NCBI GenBank assembly: GCA_029556545.1
Contig: JAKQEQ010000105.1
Location: 1 to 48,419, forward strand
Direction: 5' to 3'
Source of the DNA: Candidatus Hydrogenedentota bacterium
Lineage (GTDB): Bacteria; Hydrogenedentota; Hydrogenedentia; Hydrogenedentales; JAGMZX01
DNA length: 48,419 nt
Made by a program: the position numbers and the translations under genes. The notes beneath the pieces are model-generated. The model worked only from the letters and a program-made list of their open reading frames with translations, did not search any database and was not told the origin of the DNA. Positions 1 to 8,265 of this stretch are shown here, in pieces (positions within the stretch are counted from its first letter, which is position 1; each line of letters starts with the position of its first letter).

Positions 1-105
1 TATACTGCACGGCGTGGGGATAGTGTTCTCGATTGAAGGGCGCGACGCGCCTCGACGGGGTGTAAACGGCACGCAACGGTCACATCGGCCAGAAGGAGTC
101 TAACC

Positions 106-1539
106 ATGTGCGATCACTGTACGCGAAGGGAATTCTTTGGAATGAGCGCGGCGGGCGGGATGCTGCTGGCCGGCGCGACGTGGCCGCACGGATGGGCGAC
201 CGGGGCGGCCCCCGCGCGCCCGCGAGACAAGGTCCGCATCTGTGTCATCTTCACGGGAGACCCGAGGCCGGGCGACCGCGACTGGGGCGCCGACTCCGAA
301 CAGGTCACGGCCATGCGGGCTCGTCTCACCGAGGCGGAAAAGAACCTGGGGAACATCGAACTGGTTATCGGCGATTCGCGCAACCCCGAGGAAACCGAGG
401 CGCTCCTCGAGAAGGCCGGGCCGGAAGCGCCTGTCCTGGCAATCAACGTGCAGAACTTCGCGTTGACCCGCGTCGTCGACCCGGTGCTCAAGGCTGGCCG
501 AGCGATGGCCGTGTTCTCCTTGCCGGCGAGCGGTCACGATTGGATGTATGCGCCCCGCTGGCGCCGCGCCGGTCACCGCGTCACCTTGCTCCCCAGCAGC
601 GATTATAACGAGCTCGAGCGCGCGCTGGCCCTGCTGCGCGTCGTCCCCTTGATGCGGCGCAGCAGAGTCCTGCTGTTCCCGCCCGCCCGGGGCACGCAAC
701 CCGCTTGCTCCCCGGAAGAAGTCAAGGCGCGTTTGGGCGCCGACGTGGTCGCGGTCGAAGAACGCGTGTTCGACGAACTGATTACCGCCGCGGACGAGGC
801 GGCCGTCCGCGCTGAGATAGATTCCTGGACCAAGGGCGCCAAGGAAATCCTCGAACCCACCAAGGACGACATCGAGAAAGCGGCCCGCGTCAGCGTCGCG
901 TTGGACCGGCTCATCGAGCAGGAACAGGCGGACGCCCTCGCCATCGGCACCTGCATGGGCTGGCTGCCCCGCGGATTCCCCTGCCTCGGCTTTACCCGCC
1001 TGCGCGACCGCGGCATCCCCGCGGCCTGTGAGGGCGACATGGATTCGCTGCTCACTATGCTGTTGTTCCAGTACGCCATCGATCGCCCCGGATTCCAGGG
1101 CAACGCCACCTTCGACACCTCCAGGAACGCCTTGTGGACCGCCCACTGCACGGCTCCCCTCAAGATGGACGGGCCCGACGGCGAAGAGGCCCCCTACCTC
1201 CTCCGCGGGCATTCCGAGGTCGGCGGCAGCGGCTGCGTCCCCGAGATACAGTATCGCCTTGGCCAGGTCGTCACCCGCACCAAACTAATTAACCTCGACA
1301 CTATCCTGGCGTCCACCGGCACCATCATCGAAGTTCCCGAGCGGGCCGTGCACGGCTGCCGCACGCAGATCGTCACGGAAGTCCGCGACGCGGCCAAGAT
1401 GGCCGCCAACTGGAGCAGCGTCCTCGAAACCGAAGACGCGATGACGCTCCTGCACCGCGTGGTCTTCTACGGCGACCACATGGACAACGCGCGGCACCTC
1501 GCCAACCTGCTCGGACTCCAGGTCGTCGAGGAAGGGTAA
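106..1539 (+). CDS. Tat-exported L-fucose/L-arabinose isomerase-like protein
   Basis: 477 residues. The N-terminus carries a twin-arginine signal (T6-R-R-E-F-F) followed by a small-residue hydrophobic stretch, so export in folded form is expected. The body resembles the L-fucose isomerase C-terminal-like superfamily: a Rossmann-type N-terminal half, then the conserved-looking segment ACEGDMDSLLTMLLF (about residue 305) and a C-terminal domain with GHSEVGGSG and a terminal helix containing FYGDHMDNARHLANLLG. A good Shine-Dalgarno (AAGGAG) lies 8 bases before the ATG. It ends about 110 bases ahead of the GH42-type gene on the same strand and may share its transcript. Family membership is a reading of motifs. 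Whether it isomerises a sugar outside the cytoplasm is unknown, and such isomerases are normally cytoplasmic. Confidence 0.7.
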   Translation: MCDHCTRREFFGMSAAGGMLLAGATWPHGWATGAAPARPRDKVRICVIFTGDPRPGDRDWGADSEQVTAMRARLTEAEKNLGNIELVIGDSRNPEETEALLEKAGPEAPVLAINVQNFALTRVVDPVLKAGRAMAVFSLPASGHDWMYAPRWRRAGHRVTLLPSSDYNELERALALLRVVPLMRRSRVLLFPPARGTQPACSPEEVKARLGADVVAVEERVFDELITAADEAAVRAEIDSWTKGAKEILEPTKDDIEKAARVSVALDRLIEQEQADALAIGTCMGWLPRGFPCLGFTRLRDRGIPAACEGDMDSLLTMLLFQYAIDRPGFQGNATFDTSRNALWTAHCTAPLKMDGPDGEEAPYLLRGHSEVGGSGCVPEIQYRLGQVVTRTKLINLDTILASTGTIIEVPERAVHGCRTQIVTEVRDAAKMAANWSSVLETEDAMTLLHRVVFYGDHMDNARHLANLLGLQVVEEG

Positions 1540-1647
1540 TAACCAGCCCTTGTGTCCTCATATACGTCGTGTCTCGGGTTTCGGAGGCCCTTCCCGCGCG
1601 CCCGGCGTCGCGCGTGTCCAAGCCGCCCTAACCAGGAGGCCTATGAA

Positions 1648-4488
1648 ATGAGAATACGTATTGCCCTGTGCACGGCGATCATACTCTGCGCGGCCGCGTT
1701 TGCGGCCTCAGCGGAAATGACGCGCGATCAGTTGGATCGCCTCCTCGATTCTACCGTACACGGCTGGCGCTGGCGTCTGGGCGACGCGCCCGGCGCGGAG
1801 CGGCCCGACTTCGACGATTCGCAGTGGCAGACCGTCGACTTGGGCTTCGAGTGGCGGCCCCACGATTCTACGGGATGGTTTCGAACGCGCGTCACGGTGC
1901 CGGATCGTATCAACGGCATTCCCACCAGCGGCGCCGCCATTCGGATGAAGGCCGGCGTGGACAACGGGGCAAAGGCCTACGTGGACGGGGTATTCCGGCA
2001 GGAATTCGAATGGGCCGACGGGGATTTCCTCCTCACGGAAAACGCCCGGCCCGGCGAGACCATCACGGTCGCGCTGCACGCGGTCAACCGGCCGGGGTAC
2101 GGAAGGCTTTATGAGGCGTACCTGGTGTGCGGCGCCGGCGAGGCCATGGTGGAAGCGCTGCGCATCTTGACAAATGACTTCGACACGGCCATACAGGACG
2201 CGGCATACGTGCCCGAGTCGGAGGCGGCCCACTGGAACGCGCGCGTGCACGATACCATGCAGGCGCTCGACATGGCCGCCTACCGCGCCTGCAATCAGGA
2301 GGCGTTTCTCGCTTCCGTCGCAGCGGCACGCGATATCCTCCTGTCCGACCGCCTGGACCTGGAGGAGCGTCTCGGCCGGACCGTGCGGCGGCTTGCCGAA
2401 CTCAAGGATCGAATCCGCCACGGGCGCGCCGCCGGGCGCGCCATGGCGTATCAGGCCGCTGACGCGCGAGTCGTCGAGAGTTTCCTTCAGTACGTCCGCG
2501 ATGACGTGGCCTCGGACCGATCCGCCGATCAACTTCGAGGATTGAAGGCCGCGACATATCTTGATCGCGTGTGCGCCAACGCACTCCAGGAGGCCGACCT
2601 TGCGGCGCAGCAGCCCCCCGGGGCGCGTACGGCGCGCTACGAAACCGCGCCGATTGCGATCAAGGACGGGGCGTTCTGGCAACACGACCGGCCGGTCTAT
2701 TTCACGGGTGTCGGCCACTTCGGCCAGGTCAAGCACGACATTCCCCTACTGCACGACTACGGGCTCAACATCATCCAGATCGAAATGGGACCGCGCAACG
2801 CCCTCCCAGACCCGGACTCGGTCGACGTGGTCGCCATCCACGAGAACGTCGTCCGATGGCTGGACCTGGCGGCGGAACACGATGTGGCGGTGAACCTGCT
2901 GATTTCGCCGCACTACTTCCCCCAATGGGCGAAGGACGCCGACCCGGCGCACGACGAGTGCGGCGAAGGGTTCATCAAGTTCTGTATCGAGGCCCCGAAC
3001 ACCCGCCTCGTGATGGAGAAGTGGCTGGACGCGCTGATGCCGCGGATAGCCGGCCATCCGGCCTTGCACAGCATCTGCCTTTCCAACGAACCGCAATACA
3101 GGGGCAAGTGCGCCTACGATCGCGCGCGGTTTCAGGCATGGTTGAAGGAGAAATGGGGCTCGATCCGCAAGGCGAACAAGGTCTACGGCACACATTACCG
3201 CCGGTTTGAGGACGTGGACCTGCCCGGCGACGGTTCCCGTGGGTACGGTCTCTTCTTCGACGCCTGTCGCTTCAACCAGGACCGGTTCCTCGCGTTCCAT
3301 GACATGCTGCGCGAATACGTTCACCGGCACGATCCGGAATTGCCGGTGCACGTCAAGATCATGTCGCACGCGTTCGAGGACCCGGGGCGCTTTGAAGTCG
3401 GCATCGACTACGAACGATTCAACCAGCTTGACCGCATCGCCGGCAATGATTGCGTGTATGCGTTTTCGGGCGACCGCCAAGCGCCCCACGCATGCGAATG
3501 GCTCACCATGGCCATGAATTATTCGCTCCAGCATTGCACCGCGCCGGACAGCCCCGTCTTCAACTCGGAAAATCACCTGATTGCCGATGGGGACGCGCGC
3601 TACATGCCGGAGACCTACATCCGCACGGTCTACTGGCATGAGGCGCTGCACGGACAGGGCGCCACCACCACCTGGGTATGGGAACGCGCGCAAGACGGGG
3701 ATTTCGCCGAGAACATCCTCACCCGCGCCAACTGCGTTCGCGCGCTGGGCCAAGTCGCGCTCGACCTGAGCCGGCTCGCCCCCGAGGTGCACGCCCTCAG
3801 CCGCGCCAAGGCGGACGTCGCCATCCTGTACGCCTACTCCTCCCTGCTGCCGTCCATGGACTATGTCGAGGAAGCCCGCGCCGCCTTCGAGGGCGCCTAT
3901 TTCACCGGGGCGGTCTGTGATTTCGTGACGGAGCGTCAAGCGGCGGCGGGAGCGCTGGCGCAATACAAGCTGGTAATCGCGACCAGGGCCGCGCACACGC
4001 CGGACGCGGTCTTCCGCGCTTTCCAGGACTACATCCGTAACGGCGGTACGGTCATGACTGTCGGCCCCTGCTTCACCCACGACGAGTATGGCCACGCCCG
4101 AAGAAAAGAACTGGTCCGGTCCGGTAATGGGCGACTGATCGTCTACCCTGAACCGCTGACGCCGCGGGCGTACCGCGACATCATCGATCGCCTGCTCGAC
4201 CGCGCCGGCGCCGCCCGGCCTGTCCGGTTGGAGGATACGTACGGCGAACCGGTCTGGGGAGTGCATCTGCGCGCGGCGGCATATCGCGGCCAGTTGCTTG
4301 TGAGTCTGCTGAACCTGTCCCACGAGCCAAAACGCGTGCGCCTTGTCGCGGAAACGCCGGTTCGGCAAATGGTCGACCTTGTCAACAACAAGGAAGTCAC
4401 GTCCGTTCTGACGCTCTCGCCGCTCGAATCCGCCTTGATCGCGTTAGGCCCCTCTTCCGATCCGGCGTCTTTTCGCGACGCCAAGTGA
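1648..4488 (+). CDS. Secreted GH42-type beta-galactosidase-like glycoside hydrolase
   Basis: 946 residues. I chose the ATG at 1648 because AGGAGG sits 8 bases upstream and a classical signal peptide (RIRIALCTAIILCAAAFAASA) follows at once. Residues about 50-165 form a jelly-roll-like sandwich with sugar-binding character (GWFRTRVTVP). A helical linker spans about 170-330, and a TIM-barrel of the GH42/clan GH-A type starts near 345 (YFTGVGHFGQVKHD). The acid/base candidate is E481 in SNEPQY and the nucleophile candidate is E641 in FNSENH. A GATase-like trimerisation-type region follows from about 740. The role is probably cleavage of terminal galactose or a related sugar from a polymer, in periplasm or outside. 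The exact substrate cannot be read from sequence. Confidence 0.8.
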   Translation: MRIRIALCTAIILCAAAFAASAEMTRDQLDRLLDSTVHGWRWRLGDAPGAERPDFDDSQWQTVDLGFEWRPHDSTGWFRTRVTVPDRINGIPTSGAAIRMKAGVDNGAKAYVDGVFRQEFEWADGDFLLTENARPGETITVALHAVNRPGYGRLYEAYLVCGAGEAMVEALRILTNDFDTAIQDAAYVPESEAAHWNARVHDTMQALDMAAYRACNQEAFLASVAAARDILLSDRLDLEERLGRTVRRLAELKDRIRHGRAAGRAMAYQAADARVVESFLQYVRDDVASDRSADQLRGLKAATYLDRVCANALQEADLAAQQPPGARTARYETAPIAIKDGAFWQHDRPVYFTGVGHFGQVKHDIPLLHDYGLNIIQIEMGPRNALPDPDSVDVVAIHENVVRWLDLAAEHDVAVNLLISPHYFPQWAKDADPAHDECGEGFIKFCIEAPNTRLVMEKWLDALMPRIAGHPALHSICLSNEPQYRGKCAYDRARFQAWLKEKWGSIRKANKVYGTHYRRFEDVDLPGDGSRGYGLFFDACRFNQDRFLAFHDMLREYVHRHDPELPVHVKIMSHAFEDPGRFEVGIDYERFNQLDRIAGNDCVYAFSGDRQAPHACEWLTMAMNYSLQHCTAPDSPVFNSENHLIADGDARYMPETYIRTVYWHEALHGQGATTTWVWERAQDGDFAENILTRANCVRALGQVALDLSRLAPEVHALSRAKADVAILYAYSSLLPSMDYVEEARAAFEGAYFTGAVCDFVTERQAAAGALAQYKLVIATRAAHTPDAVFRAFQDYIRNGGTVMTVGPCFTHDEYGHARRKELVRSGNGRLIVYPEPLTPRAYRDIIDRLLDRAGAARPVRLEDTYGEPVWGVHLRAAAYRGQLLVSLLNLSHEPKRVRLVAETPVRQMVDLVNNKEVTSVLTLSPLESALIALGPSSDPASFRDAK

Positions 4489-4535
4489 CTCCCTTTTCAG
4501 ATACGGGACAACCCGCCATCTGGCGTCATACAGTC

Positions 4536-4569
4536 CGCCAAATCGCTTTGCATGGTTCCCGACTTGGCG
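4536..4569. terminator. Candidate bidirectional hairpin between convergent genes
   Basis: Arms CGCCAAATCG (4536-4545) and CGACTTGGCG (4560-4569) pair with one mismatch around a 14-base loop, in the 128-bp gap between two converging genes. A second perfect 7-bp pair, TGATGAT/ATCATCA, lies at 4575-4596. No strong T-run follows either hairpin, so terminator function is only inferred from position. Confidence 0.35.
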
Positions 4570-4616
4570 TGCCATGATGATCGGGGACTATCATCACCCT
4601 ACCCGCCGCCAGACTT

Positions 4617-7600
4617 CTACGTTCCCTCCTGCAATCGCGACAACGTCTTCGCCAGTTCTCGGCGAACGGCCTGAATGCGCTCCCACCGTTTGTCCGTAAC
4701 GCGCCGCGCGCCGGGCGGCCCGTCTGGGCCGGGCACGGTATCATCGTCGTCGAGACCGCAGAACCGCGCCACCGCTTCGGCGTGTTCCGTCAACACCCGT
4801 TTCGCCGCCTCCATGTTTTCGGGGGTTGCATTATCCGGCGGATTTTCCATCGCGCGCCGCAGCGCCGCGAGCACGGCGTAGTCTTCGACGCCGTCGCGGA
4901 CCGCTTCCCAACGCTTGCTACTGACGACGCCGTCGCCAGGATAGACCAGCAGGTAGTCGTGCCGCAGCGACGGCACGAACCAGGGATCATCCTGCGAGGT
5001 GCAATAGGACCAGAACCCAATGCCGGTCATGCCGTGATGCCACGCAAGCCACGCCTGCGCCCGGTAGTATCCCAAAGGCGACTGATGCTTGGCGTTGTGG
5101 TCGCATTCGTACATCCACACCGTCTTCCCGGACTTCTTGATAATCTCCAATTTCGCGGCGTTGGTGGTGTCGAGGATCAGGCCATTTCGATTCGGACACC
5201 AGACGTCCACGTAGGGCAGCATGGCCCGCAACTCGTCCTCGGTAACCCGCCCCACGGGGTCCGTGTAAAGCACGATCTTCGGGTCGGCCTCGCGCGCCAG
5301 CTTTCCCAACAACACGTGCCGGTCGGCCAGGCCGTCGCTCAGGCCGGGTTCGTCCACCGGGTACAACGCAAAGCCGTCGTAGCCGACGCCCAGTGCGCGC
5401 AGGCGCGTGACCCACGCGCGCAGCCAGGCCACATGGGCTTTCGCGTAGGCCTCCGACTCGATGCCGCCGGGACCTTTCAGGGCGTGCTGATAGTTGAAGA
5501 AGAGGATCATCCCGTGGGGCGCGTGCCGCTTCACGTATTCGTCGTGCGCGGTGAAGTCAATCTCCCCGGCCAAATCGCCCTGTTCATCGTATTGCGCCTG
5601 CGGATAGAACAGCCCCACGAAGACATTGGTGCCGTGGCGCACCTGGTCCACCAGCGCCTCGTCGGGGTAATCCTTGAGCATGGATGCATGCACATACCCC
5701 CAGTGGCACAGCCGCAGCGGGCGTTCCTCGGGCAAGCGCGCCGCCCATACCGTCACCTTCAGGTCCGCCGCGGCCTCCAGCGATTCCACGTCCAGACTGC
5801 GCAGGCGCACGCGCCCCCTCCAATCGCCCGCCGCCATGCCCTTCGTATCCAGATTTATCCATAACTGGCGCGCGCCCCAGGCGGGGACTTGGAGGAGACG
5901 GGCGGGATTGATCCTCGGCAGGGCGTCCGCGGAGAAATCGCGCATTTCCGTCGGCACGTCAACCACTTCGTGCAACGCGATCGCGTCACGCGCGGGGATG
6001 ATCGCGTCGCCCATAGACAAATCATCGAGTTCAACCCGGAACGTGCGCGGCCTGCTACTGCAATTGAAGACGTTCAGGGCCGCCGACTCCGTCTCGCCGC
6101 CGAAGGCCTCGATAGTCAATTCCGCCGCGCCGATACGACCCTCCGCGAATTCGTCCATGCCGCCGAACGGCGCCCACGGGTTCGCCGCACAGACGACCAT
6201 CGGGCTGCCCGCCCGTGCCGCATGGTCCGCCGCGGCCACGGTCTTTTCCAGCGCGGCAACGCCGTGCAGCAGCGCCGCGATATTGTCGCGCAGGACAATG
6301 CGATCGCCGTCACCCAGCGTCCCCGCCGCCGCGATCCGCCCCCGCAATCGATCCGCCTGTATCCTCAGAAACGCGGCGCGGTCCTCGATACCCGCGCGGT
6401 CCATCAAGCCCGGCAACACGGCCTCGACGGCGTCCAGGGTGCGGCCCGCGTCATCGATCTCCTTCGCAAACGGCACAAGGTACGCCTGCCGCCTGCTGCG
6501 CGCGCCGACGCGGTCGTTTTCGAGCACCTCGCAGGTTAGCGCGAGGTTGATCGCCTGGTCCGAAGGCACGGTGTAGGAAAGTTGATGCTCGATGCGTTCC
6601 GCGCTGGAAGTGACCGGACTCTGTGACGCTTTTCCGTTGTTCCGCGCGGATTCGAGACGCACTGTCAAGGTGCGGCCCTCGGGGTTACGGACCTCCGTTT
6701 TCAGGATGTTCGACCCGACATACAGATCGCCGAAATCCACACTAAGGTCGAACGCCGGTTCCGCCGCGTCCCACCGGGGAAACCCCGACCGCAGCGAGTC
6801 AAAGCGATGTTCCGGCCAGAGAAGCGCCGCCTCGCCTTGCGACCCCGGCCAACGCAGCGCGCGCAGCGCCTCGCCCGACGGCGTAATAATGACCTGCACC
6901 CCCCCGTCTTTGATCGGAAGCAGCGTGGCGGTCCCGTTGGAACTGCCGGGCAACGGAATCCGTTCCTTGAGGCGACCATCCGGCTCGAAGACATGCAACG
7001 CGCCGCTGTAACCCGCCACCAGAATCTCCGGCACGCCGTCACCGTCCACGTCGCCGATGGACGGCGACCGTCTTGCCCGTTCCTCGACGCTCGCCGTCCA
7101 CCGCACCTGCCCGGTCGGCGAAACGCAGGCCATATGCCCGGCAAGGTCCACCGCGTAGATTTCCACCACGCCGTCGCCGTCGGCATCCGCCACGGACAGC
7201 GCGGCGTCCATCTCACGACGCATGGGGACGGTCCACAACACCGTGCCCGCGCCGTCCACGGCCGTCAACTTGTCGCCGACCCCGAGAAGAATCTCCGCCG
7301 TGCCGTCGCCATCCAGGTCGTACAGCGTCGGACTGCCGCCGATGCCGCGCTCGATCCGCCACAGTTCCTTGCCTTCCGACGTCAGGCACAGCAACGGGAC
7401 CTTATCGCCGCCGACGAGGATTTCCGCCCGCGCGTCGTTTGTGAGGTCGCCTATGGCGGGGGCGTTCGTCGTTCCGTGGTCCCCCTGGAAAATCCACAGC
7501 GTCTCCCCCCTGCCGTCGAGGCATACCACGGACCCCTCCCGGTCGCCGGTAACGATTTCAGGCAAGCCGTCCCCGTCCACGTCTGCGATGGCAAGCGTGG

Positions 7601-7988
7601 TCTCGCCCCACTGGAGGCGTCCCGGCAGCGTGGCGTTCCACAAGACCTCGCCCGTTCCGCCCGCCAGGCACAGTACCTGCCCCTGCCGGTTCATGACCAC
7701 GACTTCCAGATCCTCGCCCCCCGTAATGTCGCCGATGCTCGGAGGCGTGCAGATCGGCCCCCGCATTTCCTGTCGCCAGATCTCCTTGCCGTAGGCGTCC
7801 AGCGCGACGATCAGCCCAGACGTGGCACCGACAATGATGTCGGCCTGACCGTCGCCCGTGAGGTCGCCTATCCCCGGCGACGAGTCCACGTACCCGGACG
7901 GCGGCGCGTAAGTCCACGCCACCTCAACCGCATCGGCGCGCGCCGACCCCACAAACACCGCCAGAAGCAATAACGAAAACCTTCTCAT
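4617..7988 (-). CDS. Secreted VCBS/FG-GAP propeller protein with DUF4091 (GH123-like) domain
   Basis: 1123 residues from the ATG at 7988, which has a GAGGGG ribosome-binding site and is followed by signal peptide RRFSLLLLAVFVGSARADA. Residues about 25-390 hold at least seven FG-GAP/VCBS repeats with Ca-binding DxDGDG loops (for example DVDGDGLPEI near 138 and DLDGDGTAEI near 226), predicting a beta-propeller. Residues about 600-750 look like a beta-sandwich. The barrel at about 755-1050 matches DUF4091, related to GH123, with the Asp-Glu pair D879-E880 in YPVDEPG as candidate catalytic residues and an aromatic-rich GIGFWSY strand near 990. It is probably an exported glycan hydrolase with a propeller for substrate or surface binding. 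It stands alone, 277 bases downstream of the next minus-strand gene. Confidence 0.75.
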   Translation of the reverse strand: MRRFSLLLLAVFVGSARADAVEVAWTYAPPSGYVDSSPGIGDLTGDGQADIIVGATSGLIVALDAYGKEIWRQEMRGPICTPPSIGDITGGEDLEVVVMNRQGQVLCLAGGTGEVLWNATLPGRLQWGETTLAIADVDGDGLPEIVTGDREGSVVCLDGRGETLWIFQGDHGTTNAPAIGDLTNDARAEILVGGDKVPLLCLTSEGKELWRIERGIGGSPTLYDLDGDGTAEILLGVGDKLTAVDGAGTVLWTVPMRREMDAALSVADADGDGVVEIYAVDLAGHMACVSPTGQVRWTASVEERARRSPSIGDVDGDGVPEILVAGYSGALHVFEPDGRLKERIPLPGSSNGTATLLPIKDGGVQVIITPSGEALRALRWPGSQGEAALLWPEHRFDSLRSGFPRWDAAEPAFDLSVDFGDLYVGSNILKTEVRNPEGRTLTVRLESARNNGKASQSPVTSSAERIEHQLSYTVPSDQAINLALTCEVLENDRVGARSRRQAYLVPFAKEIDDAGRTLDAVEAVLPGLMDRAGIEDRAAFLRIQADRLRGRIAAAGTLGDGDRIVLRDNIAALLHGVAALEKTVAAADHAARAGSPMVVCAANPWAPFGGMDEFAEGRIGAAELTIEAFGGETESAALNVFNCSSRPRTFRVELDDLSMGDAIIPARDAIALHEVVDVPTEMRDFSADALPRINPARLLQVPAWGARQLWINLDTKGMAAGDWRGRVRLRSLDVESLEAAADLKVTVWAARLPEERPLRLCHWGYVHASMLKDYPDEALVDQVRHGTNVFVGLFYPQAQYDEQGDLAGEIDFTAHDEYVKRHAPHGMILFFNYQHALKGPGGIESEAYAKAHVAWLRAWVTRLRALGVGYDGFALYPVDEPGLSDGLADRHVLLGKLAREADPKIVLYTDPVGRVTEDELRAMLPYVDVWCPNRNGLILDTTNAAKLEIIKKSGKTVWMYECDHNAKHQSPLGYYRAQAWLAWHHGMTGIGFWSYCTSQDDPWFVPSLRHDYLLVYPGDGVVSSKRWEAVRDGVEDYAVLAALRRAMENPPDNATPENMEAAKRVLTEHAEAVARFCGLDDDDTVPGPDGPPGARRVTDKRWERIQAVRRELAKTLSRLQEGT

Positions 7989-8035
7989 CGTGCAGTCCCC
8001 TCTCACGTCCATTGCCCACAGGGGACTGGCACAAG

Positions 8036-8066
8036 CTTGCCACGCCGTAGCTGTGGCGAAGGCGGG
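8036..8066. repeat. Dispersed 31-33-bp repeat, copy 1 (CTTGCCACGCCG...GCGAAGGC)
   Basis: This unit is seen again, diverged, at 39850-39882 and 40034-40066. All share CTTGCC(A/G)CGCCG at the left and GCGAAGGC at the right. Here it lies in the 277-bp gap between two minus-strand genes, 48 bases upstream of a start codon. Confidence 0.5.
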
Positions 8067-8185
8067 CGAGTCTTCGAGACGTGCCTGTCCCGGATACCAT
8101 GGTACGTGCCACGCTTCCGCGCAATCAATGACCGGGGATATTCCGGCAACAGGCAGGGCCATCTGGTCCCCGAGAACCCAGCACG

Positions 8186-8242
8186 CGTGGCACGGGCATC
8201 TTGCCCGTGGTTCTCGATCACGGGCGGGACGCCCGTGCCACG
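8186..8242. repeat. Intergenic inverted repeat (GGCACGGGC type)
   Basis: Arms of 24 bp at 8186-8209 (CGTGGCACGGGCATCTTGCC...) and 8219-8242 pair with three mismatches, leaving a 9-base loop. The element sits 24 bases after the stop of the large surface-protein gene-side boundary at 8266 on the minus strand, so its transcript could fold as a strong hairpin. Similar GC-rich palindromes are familiar in intergenic DNA of PVC-type genomes (from memory, not searched). Confidence 0.6.
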
Positions 8243-8265
8243 ACGTGCCCAACCTCCTTTTTATC

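Noticed and set aside
1-105. Possible 3' end of an upstream gene at the left edge
   Set aside because: Short open frames exist on the plus strand up to 99, but none has recognisable protein character, so none is called.
2746-4368. 540-codon minus-strand frame opposite the GH42-type gene
   Set aside because: Shadow of a recognisable glycosidase with signal peptide and catalytic glutamates.
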